A stretch of 64,000 bases of DNA from assembly GCA_015063685.1 (NCBI GenBank), contig SVTR01000010.1, positions 1 through 64,000 on the forward strand, read 5' to 3'. Position 1 is the stretch's first letter. Each line of letters begins with the position of its first letter. Shown one piece after another: positions 15,380 through 24,444 of the stretch. The notes beneath the pieces were generated by a model. It had not been told where the DNA came from, made no database searches, and worked only from the letters and a program-made list of their open reading frames with translations. This stretch comes from Oscillospiraceae bacterium. GTDB taxonomy: Bacteria; Bacillota; Clostridia; Oscillospirales; CAG-272. Made by a program: the position numbers and the translations under genes.

Positions 15380-16882
15380 ATGGGTAAGCATTACCTTGTC
15401 AACGACTCCCTTTTCTACGCCGACAATCCCTATGTGGCGAAGAATCCATTCCTCTCCATGGAGGCGGAGGACAAGCCTCTGCCTACATACGCGGAAGCGA
15501 AGGACAGACTTCCCAAACCCATCTGGCCGGGACATGAGGATGCCCTCGCCTGCTACGACAAAACCTGGGAGATCGCCTTCCGCAACCTCCGAAAGCCCAA
15601 CGCCGCAGGGGGCTTTGTGTCCAACTTCATCGACACCGCCTTCAACGGCTATCTGTTCATGTGGGATTCCTCCTTCATCGTCATGTTCGGACGGTATGGT
15701 TCTCACGTGTTCAATTTTCAAAAAACGCTGGACAATCTCTACTCCCATCAGCACAGAGACGGCTTTATCTGCCGCGAGATCTGCGAGGATGAGCCGGGCG
15801 AGCAGTTCCAGCGCGACGATCCCTCCTCCACAGGCCCCAACATCATGCCTTGGAGTGAGTGGGAATATTACCAGCTCACGGGCGACAAGGACAGATTGGA
15901 AAAGATCTTCTATCCCCTCCTGGCCTACCACAAGTGGCTCCAGCTTAACCGTACCTGGCGGGACGGGGCCTACTGGTCCACGGGTCTGGCCTGCGGCATG
16001 GACAACCAGCCCCGCGTGGAAAAGCACTATTGTGAGCATCAGTCCCACGGCCACAGCATCTGGGTGGATGCCTGCATTCAAATGGTCATCAGTGGCAAGG
16101 TGTTGATCGAGATGGGCAAGATCCTCGGTCACGAAGAAGACACGGCGTGGCTTGCCGAGGAAGTGGAAATGCTTACCGCCCTCATCAACGAAAAGCTCTG
16201 GAGCGAGGAGGATGCCTTCTACTTTGATATGTGGCGAAGCGGGCTGTCGGGTGTTAAATCCATCGGCGCCTACTGGTCACTGCTGGCGGATATCGTTCCC
16301 GCCGAGAGGCTTCCTCGCTTCATCGCCCACCTGGAAAATCCCAAGGAATTTAAACGCCCCCACAGAGTTCCCACCCTGTCCGCCGACCATCCTGACTATC
16401 ATGAGGACGGTCACTACTGGAAGGGAAGCGTGTGGGCACCTACCAACTACATGGTGCTGAAGGGCCTCGACCGCGTGGGCTACCACGCCCTCGCCCATGA
16501 GATTGCTTGTAACCATCTGGATAACGCTGTCAAGGTATTCAACACCACCGGCACGGTCTGGGAGAACTACTCTCCCGAGTTCGAGCAGCCCGGCAACCCC
16601 GCCCGCCCCGATTTCGTGGGCTGGACGGGACTCATCCCCATCGCGGTGCTCATCGAGTATGTGTTCGGCATCAAGGCGGACGCGAAGAATGATGAGATCG
16701 TGTGGCGGGTGAATCTTACCGAGGAGCATGGCATCGAAAAGTACCCCTTCGGCGGAAGATTCGTGGATCTCTGCTGTGAGGCCAGAGAGGATGTCGCCGC
16801 TGAGCCTGTGGTGACTGTCAAGTGTGATAGCCCCGTCCGTGTCAGAGTGATCTGGGAGGGTGGGGAGAAGGTTGTCGGATAA
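15380..16882 (+). CDS. (alpha/alpha)6-barrel glycosidase, MGH1/GH63-like
   Basis: The 500-residue protein has the features of trehalase/GH63/MGH1-like hydrolases: FMWDSSFIVMFGRYG near residue 95, FNFQKTLDNLYSHQHRDGFICREI, then GPNIMPWSEWEYYQLTGD, and near the C-terminus GSVWAPTNYMVLKGLDRVGYHALA and WENYSPEFEQPG. The Trp-Asp and the late Glu fit the usual acid/base pair. No signal peptide is visible, so it should act in the cytoplasm. The ATG at 15380 has a GAAAGGAA site. The GH106-like gene downstream suggests one locus for complex plant sugars; the substrate is uncertain. Confidence 0.78.
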   Translation: MGKHYLVNDSLFYADNPYVAKNPFLSMEAEDKPLPTYAEAKDRLPKPIWPGHEDALACYDKTWEIAFRNLRKPNAAGGFVSNFIDTAFNGYLFMWDSSFIVMFGRYGSHVFNFQKTLDNLYSHQHRDGFICREICEDEPGEQFQRDDPSSTGPNIMPWSEWEYYQLTGDKDRLEKIFYPLLAYHKWLQLNRTWRDGAYWSTGLACGMDNQPRVEKHYCEHQSHGHSIWVDACIQMVISGKVLIEMGKILGHEEDTAWLAEEVEMLTALINEKLWSEEDAFYFDMWRSGLSGVKSIGAYWSLLADIVPAERLPRFIAHLENPKEFKRPHRVPTLSADHPDYHEDGHYWKGSVWAPTNYMVLKGLDRVGYHALAHEIACNHLDNAVKVFNTTGTVWENYSPEFEQPGNPARPDFVGWTGLIPIAVLIEYVFGIKADAKNDEIVWRVNLTEEHGIEKYPFGGRFVDLCCEAREDVAAEPVVTVKCDSPVRVRVIWEGGEKVVG

Positions 16883-16898
16883 GGCTTTCTCTACCGTA

Positions 16899-17001
16899 GG
16901 GGAGGCGTTTTGCCTCCCGCTGACCCTCAAATTTTTTCGTACTTATTTTCGTTTCAAAAGTTTTCGGTAGGGGAGCCCCCTCCCCTATGATCATATTTTT
17001 T
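16899..17001 (+). other. Two hairpins between the glycosidase genes
   Basis: GGGGAGGC pairs with GCCTCCC around 16899-16918, and TAGGGGAG (16968-16975) pairs with 16980-16987, followed within 10 nt by a T run. The second could end transcription of the upstream gene. No promoter for the next gene was recognised here. Confidence 0.45.
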
Positions 17002-17029
17002 AGTCTCTATAACCGAAAGGAGAATACAT

Positions 17030-19774
17030 ATGAACTTTGATTTCAAAAACATCGACAAAAAGTACCGTCCCGTACCCTTCTGGTCCTGGAACGAGAAGCT
17101 GAACGTCCCCGAGACCCTGCGCCAGGTGGGGCTCATGGACGACGTCGGCATTGGCGGCTTCTTCATGCACGCCCGCGGCGGCCTGCAGACCGAGTACATG
17201 GGGGATGAGTGGTTCGAGAACGTCACCGCCTGCGTGGAGGACGCCGAGAAGCGGGGTATGCACGCCTGGGCCTATGACGAAAACGGCTGGCCCTCGGGCT
17301 TCGGCGGCGGCGTGGTCAACGGCAAGGGCCTGAAGTATCAGCAGAAGTACCTCCGTGTCCGCACTTTCACCCCCGACCTGGAGGATCCCCGCGGTGACAA
17401 CATCATCTGCTGCTTCGAGAACTACTGCTTCTACTACGACGTCAACCCCTTCTACGTGGACACCCTGGACGGGGAAGTGATCGCCGACTTTATCAATGAG
17501 ATCTACGAGCCTTACTACGCCAAGTACGGCTCCAATTTCGACGGCTTTTTCACCGACGAGCCCCAGATCTCCCGTAACGGTATTCCGTGGAGCTTCATCC
17601 TTCCCGCAGAGTATGAGAAGGCCTACGGCGAGCCCATCTACGACCATCTCATCGAGCTGTTCGTGGCCCGCGGGGACTACCAGACCACCCGTATGCGCTT
17701 CTGGAAGCTGGTCACCGAGCTGTTCTCCAAGAACTTCATGAAGCAGATCTATGACTGGTGCGTGGCTCATGATCTGGGCTTTACCGGCCACATGGTGCTG
17801 GAGGAGTCTTTCCACGCCCAGCTGACCTCCAACGGCGCTTGTATGCCTCACTACGAGTACCTCACTATCCCCGGTATGGACTGGCTCTGCCGTCCCATCT
17901 TCCATTGTCTCACCATGGCCCAGCTCTGCTCTGCCGCCGCCCAGACCGGCAAGAAGCAGGTGCTCTCCGAGACCTTTGCCCTCTGCGGCCACAACGTGGG
18001 CCACGACGAGCTGAAGCGCAACTACGAGTGGATGATGGTCCGCGGTGTCAACCTCATGTGCCAGCACCTGGAGGGCTACTCCCTGCGAGGCATCCGTAAG
18101 CGCGACTATCCTCCGGCCATGTACTGCCAGCAGCCCTGGTGGGCCGACTACAAGGTCTTCAACGACGCCATGAGCCGCATCGGCATGCTCCTGGCCGAGG
18201 GTGAGATCAAGGTCAACACCCTGGTCATGCACACCCAGACCTCCGCCTGGATCTGCTACGACGACAAGGCAAACGAGAACCTGAACTACTACAACGAGGA
18301 GCTTCTGAAGGTCATGTCCGCTCTGGACGCCAAGCACGTGCTCTACCACCTGGGCGACGAGATCCTCATGGAGCGTCACGGCCGCGTGGAGGGCGCCGAG
18401 CTGGTCATCGGCGAGATGCGCTACAACAAGATCGTCATTCCTCCCCACATCGCCTTCCTCCCCAACACCAACAAGCTGCTGGAGGAGTACAAGGCAAACG
18501 GCGGCCTGATCGTCACCGCAGACGAAATTGAGGCCGATCCCATCATCGACAATCCCGCCGTCACCTACATCTTCCGCGAGTTCCCCGCCGAGGGCTTCAC
18601 CATGCGCTACTTCGTCAACTCCACCGACTCCGAGCAGGCCGCTACCTTCACCTGCGGCGGTAAGATCATGGATCCCGCTACCGGCGATCTCCTGCCCTTC
18701 GACGGCACTCACGTGTTCCCCAAGTGGGGCAGCCTGGTCATCATCGACGACGGCACTCCCGCAAGTGAGCCTGTCAAGAAGCCTGCTATTCCCGCCATCG
18801 ACCTGACCGGCGCATGGAAGGTCACCTCCGCTACCGAGAACGCCCTCACTCTGGACACCTGCGACTACTGGTTCGACGGCAAGCTGGAGGAGGAGAACGG
18901 CTACATCCTCAACGTGGGCTCCCGCGCCCTGGAGCTGAAGCGTCCCGTGGATATCCGTTGCGCCTTCAAGGTCAACGCCGAGTACGTCCCCGAGACCCTG
19001 TATCTGGCCTGCGAGACCCCCGAGATCTTCGACATCACCGTTAATGGTAAGGTCGTCGATACCACCAAGGATTGCGGCTTCTTCTGCGATCACTCCTTCA
19101 GGAAGCTGGATATTTCGGGCCTGATGCAGGTGGGCCAGAATGTCATTGAGACTCACGTGCTGTTCACCCAGTCCGATGAGGTTTATGAGAACATCGAGAA
19201 GGGCAAGCAGTTCGAGAGCGAGAAGAACAAGCTGACCTACGACATGGAGATCGAGGCCATGTACCTGGTGGGCGACTTCGGCGTGAAGGGTATCGGCACC
19301 TTCGAGGAGATCCCCAACAAGGCCTCCTTCTTCGATGGCTCCTTCACCCTGGTCAAGCCCGCAAGCGAGATCACCCTGAAGAACATCGAGCGTCAGGGCT
19401 ACCTCTTCTTCTCGGGCGAGCTCTGTGTGGAGAAGACTCTGACCCTCAGCGAGGGCGACACCGCCCGTGAGCTGGTCTTTGAGAAGTCGGGTCTCAACGC
19501 CATCCGCGTAAATGTCAACGGCGAAGACGTGGCCACCGTCATGTGGGCGCCCTACTCGGTGGATCTGACCCCCTACCTCCAGGCAGGTGACAACGTGATT
19601 AAGCTGACTCTGGTCAACAACCTCCGCAACCTCCTGGGTCCCCACCACCACGTGGGCGGTGAGCTGCTGGCGGTCGCGCCTCCTCACTTCTACAAGGAGC
19701 CCTGCATCTGGAACGGCTACTCGGGCGGCTACTTCACCGAGAAGTACAGCTTCGTCAATACAAGTCTTGAATAA
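17030..19774 (+). CDS. GH106-like glycoside hydrolase (putative alpha-L-rhamnosidase)
   Basis: The 914-residue protein opens with the pattern of the GH106-related group: PVPFWSWNEKL, then GIGGFFMHARGGLQTEYM, AYDENGWPSGFGGG and FDGFFTDEPQIS (about residues 17-190), a TIM-barrel start. The C-terminal third is beta-rich, with sugar-binding-like modules (LYLACETPEIFDITVNGK; GLNAIRVNVNGEDVA). No signal peptide is seen. GH106 enzymes cut alpha-L-rhamnose from pectin. Third codon positions are almost all C or G, clearly more biased than in neighbouring genes, which fits strong expression or recent acquisition. An AAAGGAGA site precedes the ATG. A strong terminator follows. Confidence 0.85.
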   Translation: MNFDFKNIDKKYRPVPFWSWNEKLNVPETLRQVGLMDDVGIGGFFMHARGGLQTEYMGDEWFENVTACVEDAEKRGMHAWAYDENGWPSGFGGGVVNGKGLKYQQKYLRVRTFTPDLEDPRGDNIICCFENYCFYYDVNPFYVDTLDGEVIADFINEIYEPYYAKYGSNFDGFFTDEPQISRNGIPWSFILPAEYEKAYGEPIYDHLIELFVARGDYQTTRMRFWKLVTELFSKNFMKQIYDWCVAHDLGFTGHMVLEESFHAQLTSNGACMPHYEYLTIPGMDWLCRPIFHCLTMAQLCSAAAQTGKKQVLSETFALCGHNVGHDELKRNYEWMMVRGVNLMCQHLEGYSLRGIRKRDYPPAMYCQQPWWADYKVFNDAMSRIGMLLAEGEIKVNTLVMHTQTSAWICYDDKANENLNYYNEELLKVMSALDAKHVLYHLGDEILMERHGRVEGAELVIGEMRYNKIVIPPHIAFLPNTNKLLEEYKANGGLIVTADEIEADPIIDNPAVTYIFREFPAEGFTMRYFVNSTDSEQAATFTCGGKIMDPATGDLLPFDGTHVFPKWGSLVIIDDGTPASEPVKKPAIPAIDLTGAWKVTSATENALTLDTCDYWFDGKLEEENGYILNVGSRALELKRPVDIRCAFKVNAEYVPETLYLACETPEIFDITVNGKVVDTTKDCGFFCDHSFRKLDISGLMQVGQNVIETHVLFTQSDEVYENIEKGKQFESEKNKLTYDMEIEAMYLVGDFGVKGIGTFEEIPNKASFFDGSFTLVKPASEITLKNIERQGYLFFSGELCVEKTLTLSEGDTARELVFEKSGLNAIRVNVNGEDVATVMWAPYSVDLTPYLQAGDNVIKLTLVNNLRNLLGPHHHVGGELLAVAPPHFYKEPCIWNGYSGGYFTEKYSFVNTSLE

Positions 19775-19778
19775 CAAA

Positions 19779-19812
19779 AGGGGCTATCTCTCAGAGATAG
19801 CCCCTATCTTTA
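19779..19812. terminator. Bidirectional terminator between the GH106-like gene and uxaC
   Basis: GGGGCTATCTCT (19780-19791) pairs with 19793-19804; T-rich sequence follows on the plus side, and the minus side gives CCCCTTTTG. The neighbouring genes converge. Confidence 0.85.
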
Positions 19813-19885
19813 TGGGGATTTATGGGATCGGTATGTCAGATGTGGATATTGCATGCTCTCGGCCTGTATCTCTTGACAAAAAAGA

Positions 19886-21310
19886 TCAGCGGAGGGACAA
19901 CCCAAAATATCTTTCGGCGTTTTGGAAGCAGATATCCTTTATCAGCCCTCCGAGGGTGTCCATGTCCTGAGGGTACTCTCCCGACTCCACCCATTGACCC
20001 ATCAGCTCGCAGAGAATGCGGCGGAAGTATTCGTGACGGGTGTAGCTGAGGAAGCTACGGGAGTCGGTGAGCATACCGACGAAATTGCCCAGGATGCCAA
20101 CGGCTGCCAGATCGGTCAGCTGCTTTCTCATGCCCGGGATGTGGTCGTTGAACCACCATGCGCTACCGTGCTGTACCTTCCCGGGAACACCCTCTCCCTG
20201 GAAGGCGCCGGCCAGTACTGCCAGATAGGCATTGTCGGATTCCCGAAGACTGTACAGAATGGTCTTAGGCAGAAGATCACGGGCATCCAGCCAATTGAGA
20301 AGCCCTGCCATGGCATCGCTGCCTCTGTCGGGACCGATACAGTCGAAGCCGGTATCCGGGCCAAGCTCCGCAAAGCGCTTGCTGTTGGGGTTGCGCAGGC
20401 AATTACAATGGATCTGCATGACCCAGCCAAGACGAGCGCACTCGGCGCCGCAGTAGAGCAGAAGGTAGGTCATGTAGCCTGCCGTTTCTTCTTCGGACAG
20501 GGGGCGTCCGCTCATGGCCTTGGTGAAGATGGCATCTGCCGCATCCCGGGAAATGGGGCGATAGACCATATAGTCCATGCCCAGGTCTGCCGCCCGGCAG
20601 CCGTGAGATGCGAAATGCGCCATGCGGAGGTTCAGCGCTTGGGTAAGATCCGCAACGCCTCGGATCTCCATGCCCAGGGTGTCGGAGAGCTTCTGAATGT
20701 ACTCCCGCCAACCGGCCTTATGGATATGAATGGCCTTGTCGGGACGGAAGGTGGGAGCTACGATGACGTCAAAGGTAGGATCCGCGGCCAGCTTTTCGTG
20801 ATAGATCAGGTCGTCGGTGGGATCGTCGGTGGTACCGATAAAGGCCACGCGGCTTTTTTTAATGATGCTTCTGACCGAAAGCTCGGGAGACTTGAGCGCC
20901 TCCTCTGCGATGCGCCAGACCTCGGGTGCGGTATCGGCGTTCAGGATACCTTCGTAGCCGAAATACCGCTTCAGCTCTAGGTGACACCAATGGTACATGG
21001 GATTGCCGATGGCGCGAGGCAGGCAGGCGGCGAACTTGAGGAATTTGTCATAGTCCGACGCGTTTCCCGTGATGTACTTTTCGGGGATGCCGTTCCAACG
21101 CATGAGGCGCCATTTATAATGGTCTCCGGACAGCCAGAGCTGGGTCAGATTCTCAAAGCGCTTGTCCTCCCAGATTTCTTTGGGGCTGACATGGCAATGA
21201 TAGTCTATGATGGGAAGCTCGGCGGCGTAATTGTGATACAGGGTGCGTGCGGTTTCCGTGGACAGCAGAAAATCCGAGTCCATAAAAGCTTTTGCGGTAT
21301 GGGGTGCCAT
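19886..21310 (-). CDS. uxaC: Uronate (glucuronate/galacturonate) isomerase
   Basis: UxaC converts D-glucuronate to D-fructuronate and D-galacturonate to D-tagaturonate, the entry step of uronate breakdown. The 474-residue length matches the family (about 466-470). Hallmarks are DYHCHVSPKEIWED near the N-terminus (metal-binding His-x-His), MQIHCNCLRNPNSKRF, and GSAWWFNDHIPGMRKQL with the late segment DSRSFLSYTRHEYFRR. The ATG at 21310 has an AGGAGGTTCCT site. The other uronate genes (uxaA, uxaB, uxuA) are not in the window. Its closeness to rhamnosidase-like enzymes fits pectin use. Confidence 0.95.
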   Translation of the reverse strand: MAPHTAKAFMDSDFLLSTETARTLYHNYAAELPIIDYHCHVSPKEIWEDKRFENLTQLWLSGDHYKWRLMRWNGIPEKYITGNASDYDKFLKFAACLPRAIGNPMYHWCHLELKRYFGYEGILNADTAPEVWRIAEEALKSPELSVRSIIKKSRVAFIGTTDDPTDDLIYHEKLAADPTFDVIVAPTFRPDKAIHIHKAGWREYIQKLSDTLGMEIRGVADLTQALNLRMAHFASHGCRAADLGMDYMVYRPISRDAADAIFTKAMSGRPLSEEETAGYMTYLLLYCGAECARLGWVMQIHCNCLRNPNSKRFAELGPDTGFDCIGPDRGSDAMAGLLNWLDARDLLPKTILYSLRESDNAYLAVLAGAFQGEGVPGKVQHGSAWWFNDHIPGMRKQLTDLAAVGILGNFVGMLTDSRSFLSYTRHEYFRRILCELMGQWVESGEYPQDMDTLGGLIKDICFQNAERYFGLSLR

Positions 21311-21464
21311 AGGAACCTCCTCGGTTATGAAGTTTTCTTTGCGGCGTGTGCCGACCATAGAAATATTTTTGAAAATACTATAGCATTAGCATAACATAAA
21401 ACTGTAAATATTGCAAGATGTGTATTGGTATATTTTTTGAAATCTCCCGCTTTTGCGTTTGGGA

Positions 21465-22355
21465 TCACAGATATCTGAAACTCATACTTCTGCCAATCTT
21501 CTCTCCCTCGGAAAGAATACCCAGCTTAATCATCAGGCGAAGCATACTGTAGGTGGTTTTCCCGCGGATGCCCGTGGCTTTGGCATATTCCGCGGCGGTG
21601 AAGGGCGCGTTGCGCAGATCCTCCGGTAAAAAGTAAAAAGCATAATCCTCGGGCTCGTACAGCATAATATCTCCGAGGAGCGCTGTGGGAAATCGCTCGT
21701 AGCGGCTGGCGCGGGACTTCTTTTCCTTGCCGTAGCCGTCGAGCAGACGGTATTCTTCAATTTCCAACAACAACAGCCGAATGGAAAAGCGAGGGCTTCC
21801 AATGAAATCGGATAACCAATAAAGCTCTTTGGCCACGTCTCTCACCCGTCCCCGTCGGGGGCTTTTGTTGCGACTGGCCACCCGCCCATCGGCAGGATCA
21901 ATCCAGGAAAGATATTTGATCCCTGCCATAGGGTGAACTACGGTAACACGGTAGGGCGTGTTGTCAAGATACCATTGTATTTTGGAACGGAGGGGGTAAA
22001 ATCCGCCTGTCTGGACTTCAAAAATACAATTCTCTGCCAGCACGTCCGCTACGGGCTTGCGGCCGCCCTTAGGGCGCTCGTCGGCGGGCAGTATGGATAT
22101 GAGGGGGATCTCGTGGGTGGACACGTCCTCGCAGAGGTAGCGTTTTACTGTAGCGTGAAGGCGCTTTTCCTGTAGCGTGCCGATGAGGGGGGCTTGCTCC
22201 TCTCCATGGGACGGCTGAGATCCATGCCACGGCATGGCGGAAACCTCTGCGGCGATCCGTGCGAAATGAAGCTGCTCAGCCGGGGCGGGCTCCCCCTCAA
22301 AGACCCACACTTTTTTGGTATTTTTTTCTTTTTTTGAAGTTTGATCTACAGACAT
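21465..22355 (-). CDS. PD-(D/E)XK nuclease-like protein with C-terminal helix-turn-helix
   Basis: The 296-residue protein has a middle segment DVLAENCIFEVQTGGF YPLRSKI (about residues 103-125) that fits the D-x(n)-E-x-Q(T) motif of a conserved nuclease-fold family, followed by YRVTVVHPMAGIKYLSWID. The C-terminal 60 residues (APFTAAEYAKATGIRGKTTYSMLRLMIKLGILSEGEKIGRSMSFRY) look like a winged helix. A lysine-rich N-terminus of 16 residues is probably disordered. The start has a TAAGGAGCC site. It stands alone, divergent from spoIVB. A role in DNA or RNA processing is inference; proteins of this type are common but uncharacterised. Confidence 0.65.
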   Translation of the reverse strand: MSVDQTSKKEKNTKKVWVFEGEPAPAEQLHFARIAAEVSAMPWHGSQPSHGEEQAPLIGTLQEKRLHATVKRYLCEDVSTHEIPLISILPADERPKGGRKPVADVLAENCIFEVQTGGFYPLRSKIQWYLDNTPYRVTVVHPMAGIKYLSWIDPADGRVASRNKSPRRGRVRDVAKELYWLSDFIGSPRFSIRLLLLEIEEYRLLDGYGKEKKSRASRYERFPTALLGDIMLYEPEDYAFYFLPEDLRNAPFTAAEYAKATGIRGKTTYSMLRLMIKLGILSEGEKIGRSMSFRYL

Positions 22356-22527
22356 ACAGGCTCCTTATATGACAAATGGAAAGAATGTGGGGCGATGCAC
22401 GCAGGCTCTAAAAACTGCTACACATGATTGCCTCGGGATCGGCGCATAGTAAGAAAGGCAGCATTTGAAAGGTCAGCTTCAGAGGCGACCTGAAATCCAT
22501 GCAGGCTGAAAAGGAAGAGATAGTAAC

Positions 22528-23649
22528 ATGAAAAACAAATATATCAGGCTTTTATGCCTCGTGATGACCGCAGTTCTGTTGATTTTCAGCGGTATTGTGG
22601 TTACCTCGGCGGCGGGGAGCACGACACCTCCGACTTCGGTGGGGCAGGTCTACCTGGGGGGTATGCCCTTTGGGGTGAAATTCAACACCGAGGGCGTCAT
22701 GGTGGTGGGCTTTTGCGACGTGAACCGAGCCGAGGGATCAAAGGAGCATGCGGTCAATCCCGCTAAGGACGCGGGCATCAGGCTCAAGGATGTGATCACA
22801 CACGTCAACGGTACGCCCCTGACAGGCGCGGAGGACTTGACAAAAGCCGTGGAAAACTGCGGCGGTAAGCCTCTCGCGCTGACGGTGCGCCGTTTGACCG
22901 CCAAGTCGAATGCGACGAAAAGCATCAAAAATGACAGAAACGGTTTCAAAAACGTGGGGAGCGAGGTGCTGGTCATCAATGTGACCCCGATTAAATGTGG
23001 AAACGACGGTCGCTATAAGACGGGGCTTTGGATTCGTGACAGTGGCGCAGGTATCGGCACCGTGACCTTCGTCATGCCTGCCACCAACGCCTTTGCGGGG
23101 CTGGGACACGGTATTTGTGACGGAGATACGGGGGAGCTGATCCCCATGCAGAGAGGGCAGGTCACCGACGTGACCATCAGCGGTATCGACCGTGGCGAGC
23201 CCGGAGATCCCGGTGCCATCAAGGGCTACTTTGCCCCCGGAAAAACGGGAACTCTGTTGGGCAACACCGAGTGCGGTGTCTACGGTATTTACGCCAGCCG
23301 ACCTGCTACGGCCGCGAAAAAGGTAAGTATTGCTCCGAGGCAAGAGGTGCATGACGGTGACGCCACCATCCTGTGCACCCTGGATGACGGCAACCTGGGG
23401 GCGTACACCGCCACGGTCAGCCAGATCGACACGACGGCCCGAGGCTCCAAATGCTTTACCGTCAAGGTGACCGATCCCAAGCTCATCGAGAAAACGGGAG
23501 GTATCGTTCAGGGGATGTCGGGGAGTCCCATCCTCCAGGACGGTCGGCTCATCGGTGCTGTGACTCACGTGCTCATCAACGATCCCACCACGGGGTACGG
23601 GATCTTTATCGACAATATGCTCAGGGATATGCCGGAGCTTTTGAAGTAA
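22528..23649 (+). CDS. spoIVB: SpoIVB serine peptidase (stage IV sporulation)
   Basis: In known systems SpoIVB is secreted by the forespore into the intermembrane space and cuts SpoIVFA, releasing the SpoIVFB protease that activates sigma-K. The 373-residue protein has an N-terminal signal-anchor helix (about residues 7-28), a PDZ domain (about 55-130, GIRLKDVITHVNGTPL), and the S55 peptidase domain with the catalytic His in FAGLGHGICD (about residue 194) and Ser in GIVQGMSGSPILQDG (about residue 331). The ribosome site (AAAGGAAG) is modest. No sigma-A promoter was seen, which fits forespore sigma control. A terminator follows. Confidence 0.95.
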   Translation: MKNKYIRLLCLVMTAVLLIFSGIVVTSAAGSTTPPTSVGQVYLGGMPFGVKFNTEGVMVVGFCDVNRAEGSKEHAVNPAKDAGIRLKDVITHVNGTPLTGAEDLTKAVENCGGKPLALTVRRLTAKSNATKSIKNDRNGFKNVGSEVLVINVTPIKCGNDGRYKTGLWIRDSGAGIGTVTFVMPATNAFAGLGHGICDGDTGELIPMQRGQVTDVTISGIDRGEPGDPGAIKGYFAPGKTGTLLGNTECGVYGIYASRPATAAKKVSIAPRQEVHDGDATILCTLDDGNLGAYTATVSQIDTTARGSKCFTVKVTDPKLIEKTGGIVQGMSGSPILQDGRLIGAVTHVLINDPTTGYGIFIDNMLRDMPELLK

Positions 23650-23654
23650 AAAAC

Positions 23655-23685
23655 AGGGTCGTCACCAGGTGATGACCCTATTTTA
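23655..23685 (+). terminator. Intrinsic terminator of spoIVB
   Basis: AGGGTCGTCACC (23655-23666) pairs with 23668-23679 with one G-T pair; ATTTT follows. Confidence 0.8.
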
Positions 23686-23762
23686 ACATATATTTGGGAA
23701 AATTTCAACGATTTCCAAAAAAACTCCTTGATCCAACGCTCCATTTTTGGTAGAAGTATTTC

Positions 23763-23791
23763 TTGACACGTCTCCCCGTTTGTAGTATAAT
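23763..23791 (+). promoter_or_regulatory. Sigma-A promoter of the kinase pair
   Basis: TTGACA (23763-23768) and TATAAT (23786-23791), 17-bp spacing, 52 bp before the start codon. Confidence 0.85.
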
Positions 23792-23842
23792 TTTTTATCA
23801 TAGGAGACTTGAAGGCCTCCGCAAATCACGGAGGATCGCACC

Positions 23843-24424
23843 ATGAACCTGAAGGAAAGCCCCAAGAAGCCCGTCATCCTCATCGGCATGCCGGCCTGCG
23901 GCAAAAGCACCGTGGGTGTGCTTTTGGCCAAGCGGCTGGGCTATCGCTTTGTGGACTCCGATCTCCACATCCAGGAGGCCGAGGGAAAGCTCTTGCAGGA
24001 GATCATCAATGAGCAGGGCATGGAGGGATTTATCAAGATCGAAGAAAAGGTCAATCTGGATCTGGGTACCTCCGATAGCCGTTGGGTCATTGCCACCGGT
24101 GGCAGCGCGGTTTATAGCCCCGCCGCCATGGCGCATTTTCGCGAGATCGGCACCGTGGTCTACCTGAAGCTCTCCTACAAAACCGTCCGTCGCCGTCTGG
24201 GAAATTTTTCCCACCGCGGGGTGGTCATGCCTGAGGGCTACACCCTTCGGCGTCTCTACGACGAGCGGTGCTCGTTATATGAAAAATATGCCCATATCAC
24301 TATTGAAGAAGTACCGATGCCTGCGTCTGCACCTGCCGGGGAAGGGGATACCCCAAAAAGGCGTTACCGCAGAAGTATTGATCAGACCCTTGAAGTTCTG
24401 TGCGGTGCATTGGGTGTTGAATAA
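23843..24424 (+). CDS. Shikimate kinase-like P-loop kinase
   Basis: The 193-residue protein has the shikimate kinase layout: Walker A GMPACGKST near residues 15-23, FVDSDLHIQ with the DxD pair, a lid with RRRLGNFSHRG, and ERCSLYEKYAHITI. Two positions differ from true AroK: the shikimate-binding arginine of the FRxxE motif is isoleucine here (GFIKIEEKV), and the GGGS loop reads GGSAV. It may therefore phosphorylate another small molecule. A proline-rich insertion of about 15 residues (PMPASAPAGEGDTPKRR) lies near the C-terminus. An ACGGAGGAT site precedes the ATG. The pyridoxamine kinase gene begins 21 bp downstream. Confidence 0.75.
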   Translation: MNLKESPKKPVILIGMPACGKSTVGVLLAKRLGYRFVDSDLHIQEAEGKLLQEIINEQGMEGFIKIEEKVNLDLGTSDSRWVIATGGSAVYSPAAMAHFREIGTVVYLKLSYKTVRRRLGNFSHRGVVMPEGYTLRRLYDERCSLYEKYAHITIEEVPMPASAPAGEGDTPKRRYRRSIDQTLEVLCGALGVE

Positions 24425-24444
24425 ATGTGAAAGAAGGAATCACT

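Noticed and set aside
17000-19777. A 925-codon open frame on the minus strand opposite the GH106-like gene
   Set aside because: It exists because the plus gene uses C/G-ending codons almost only, which removes stops on the other strand. The translation is low-complexity (Leu/Val/Gly/His-rich) and matches no family.
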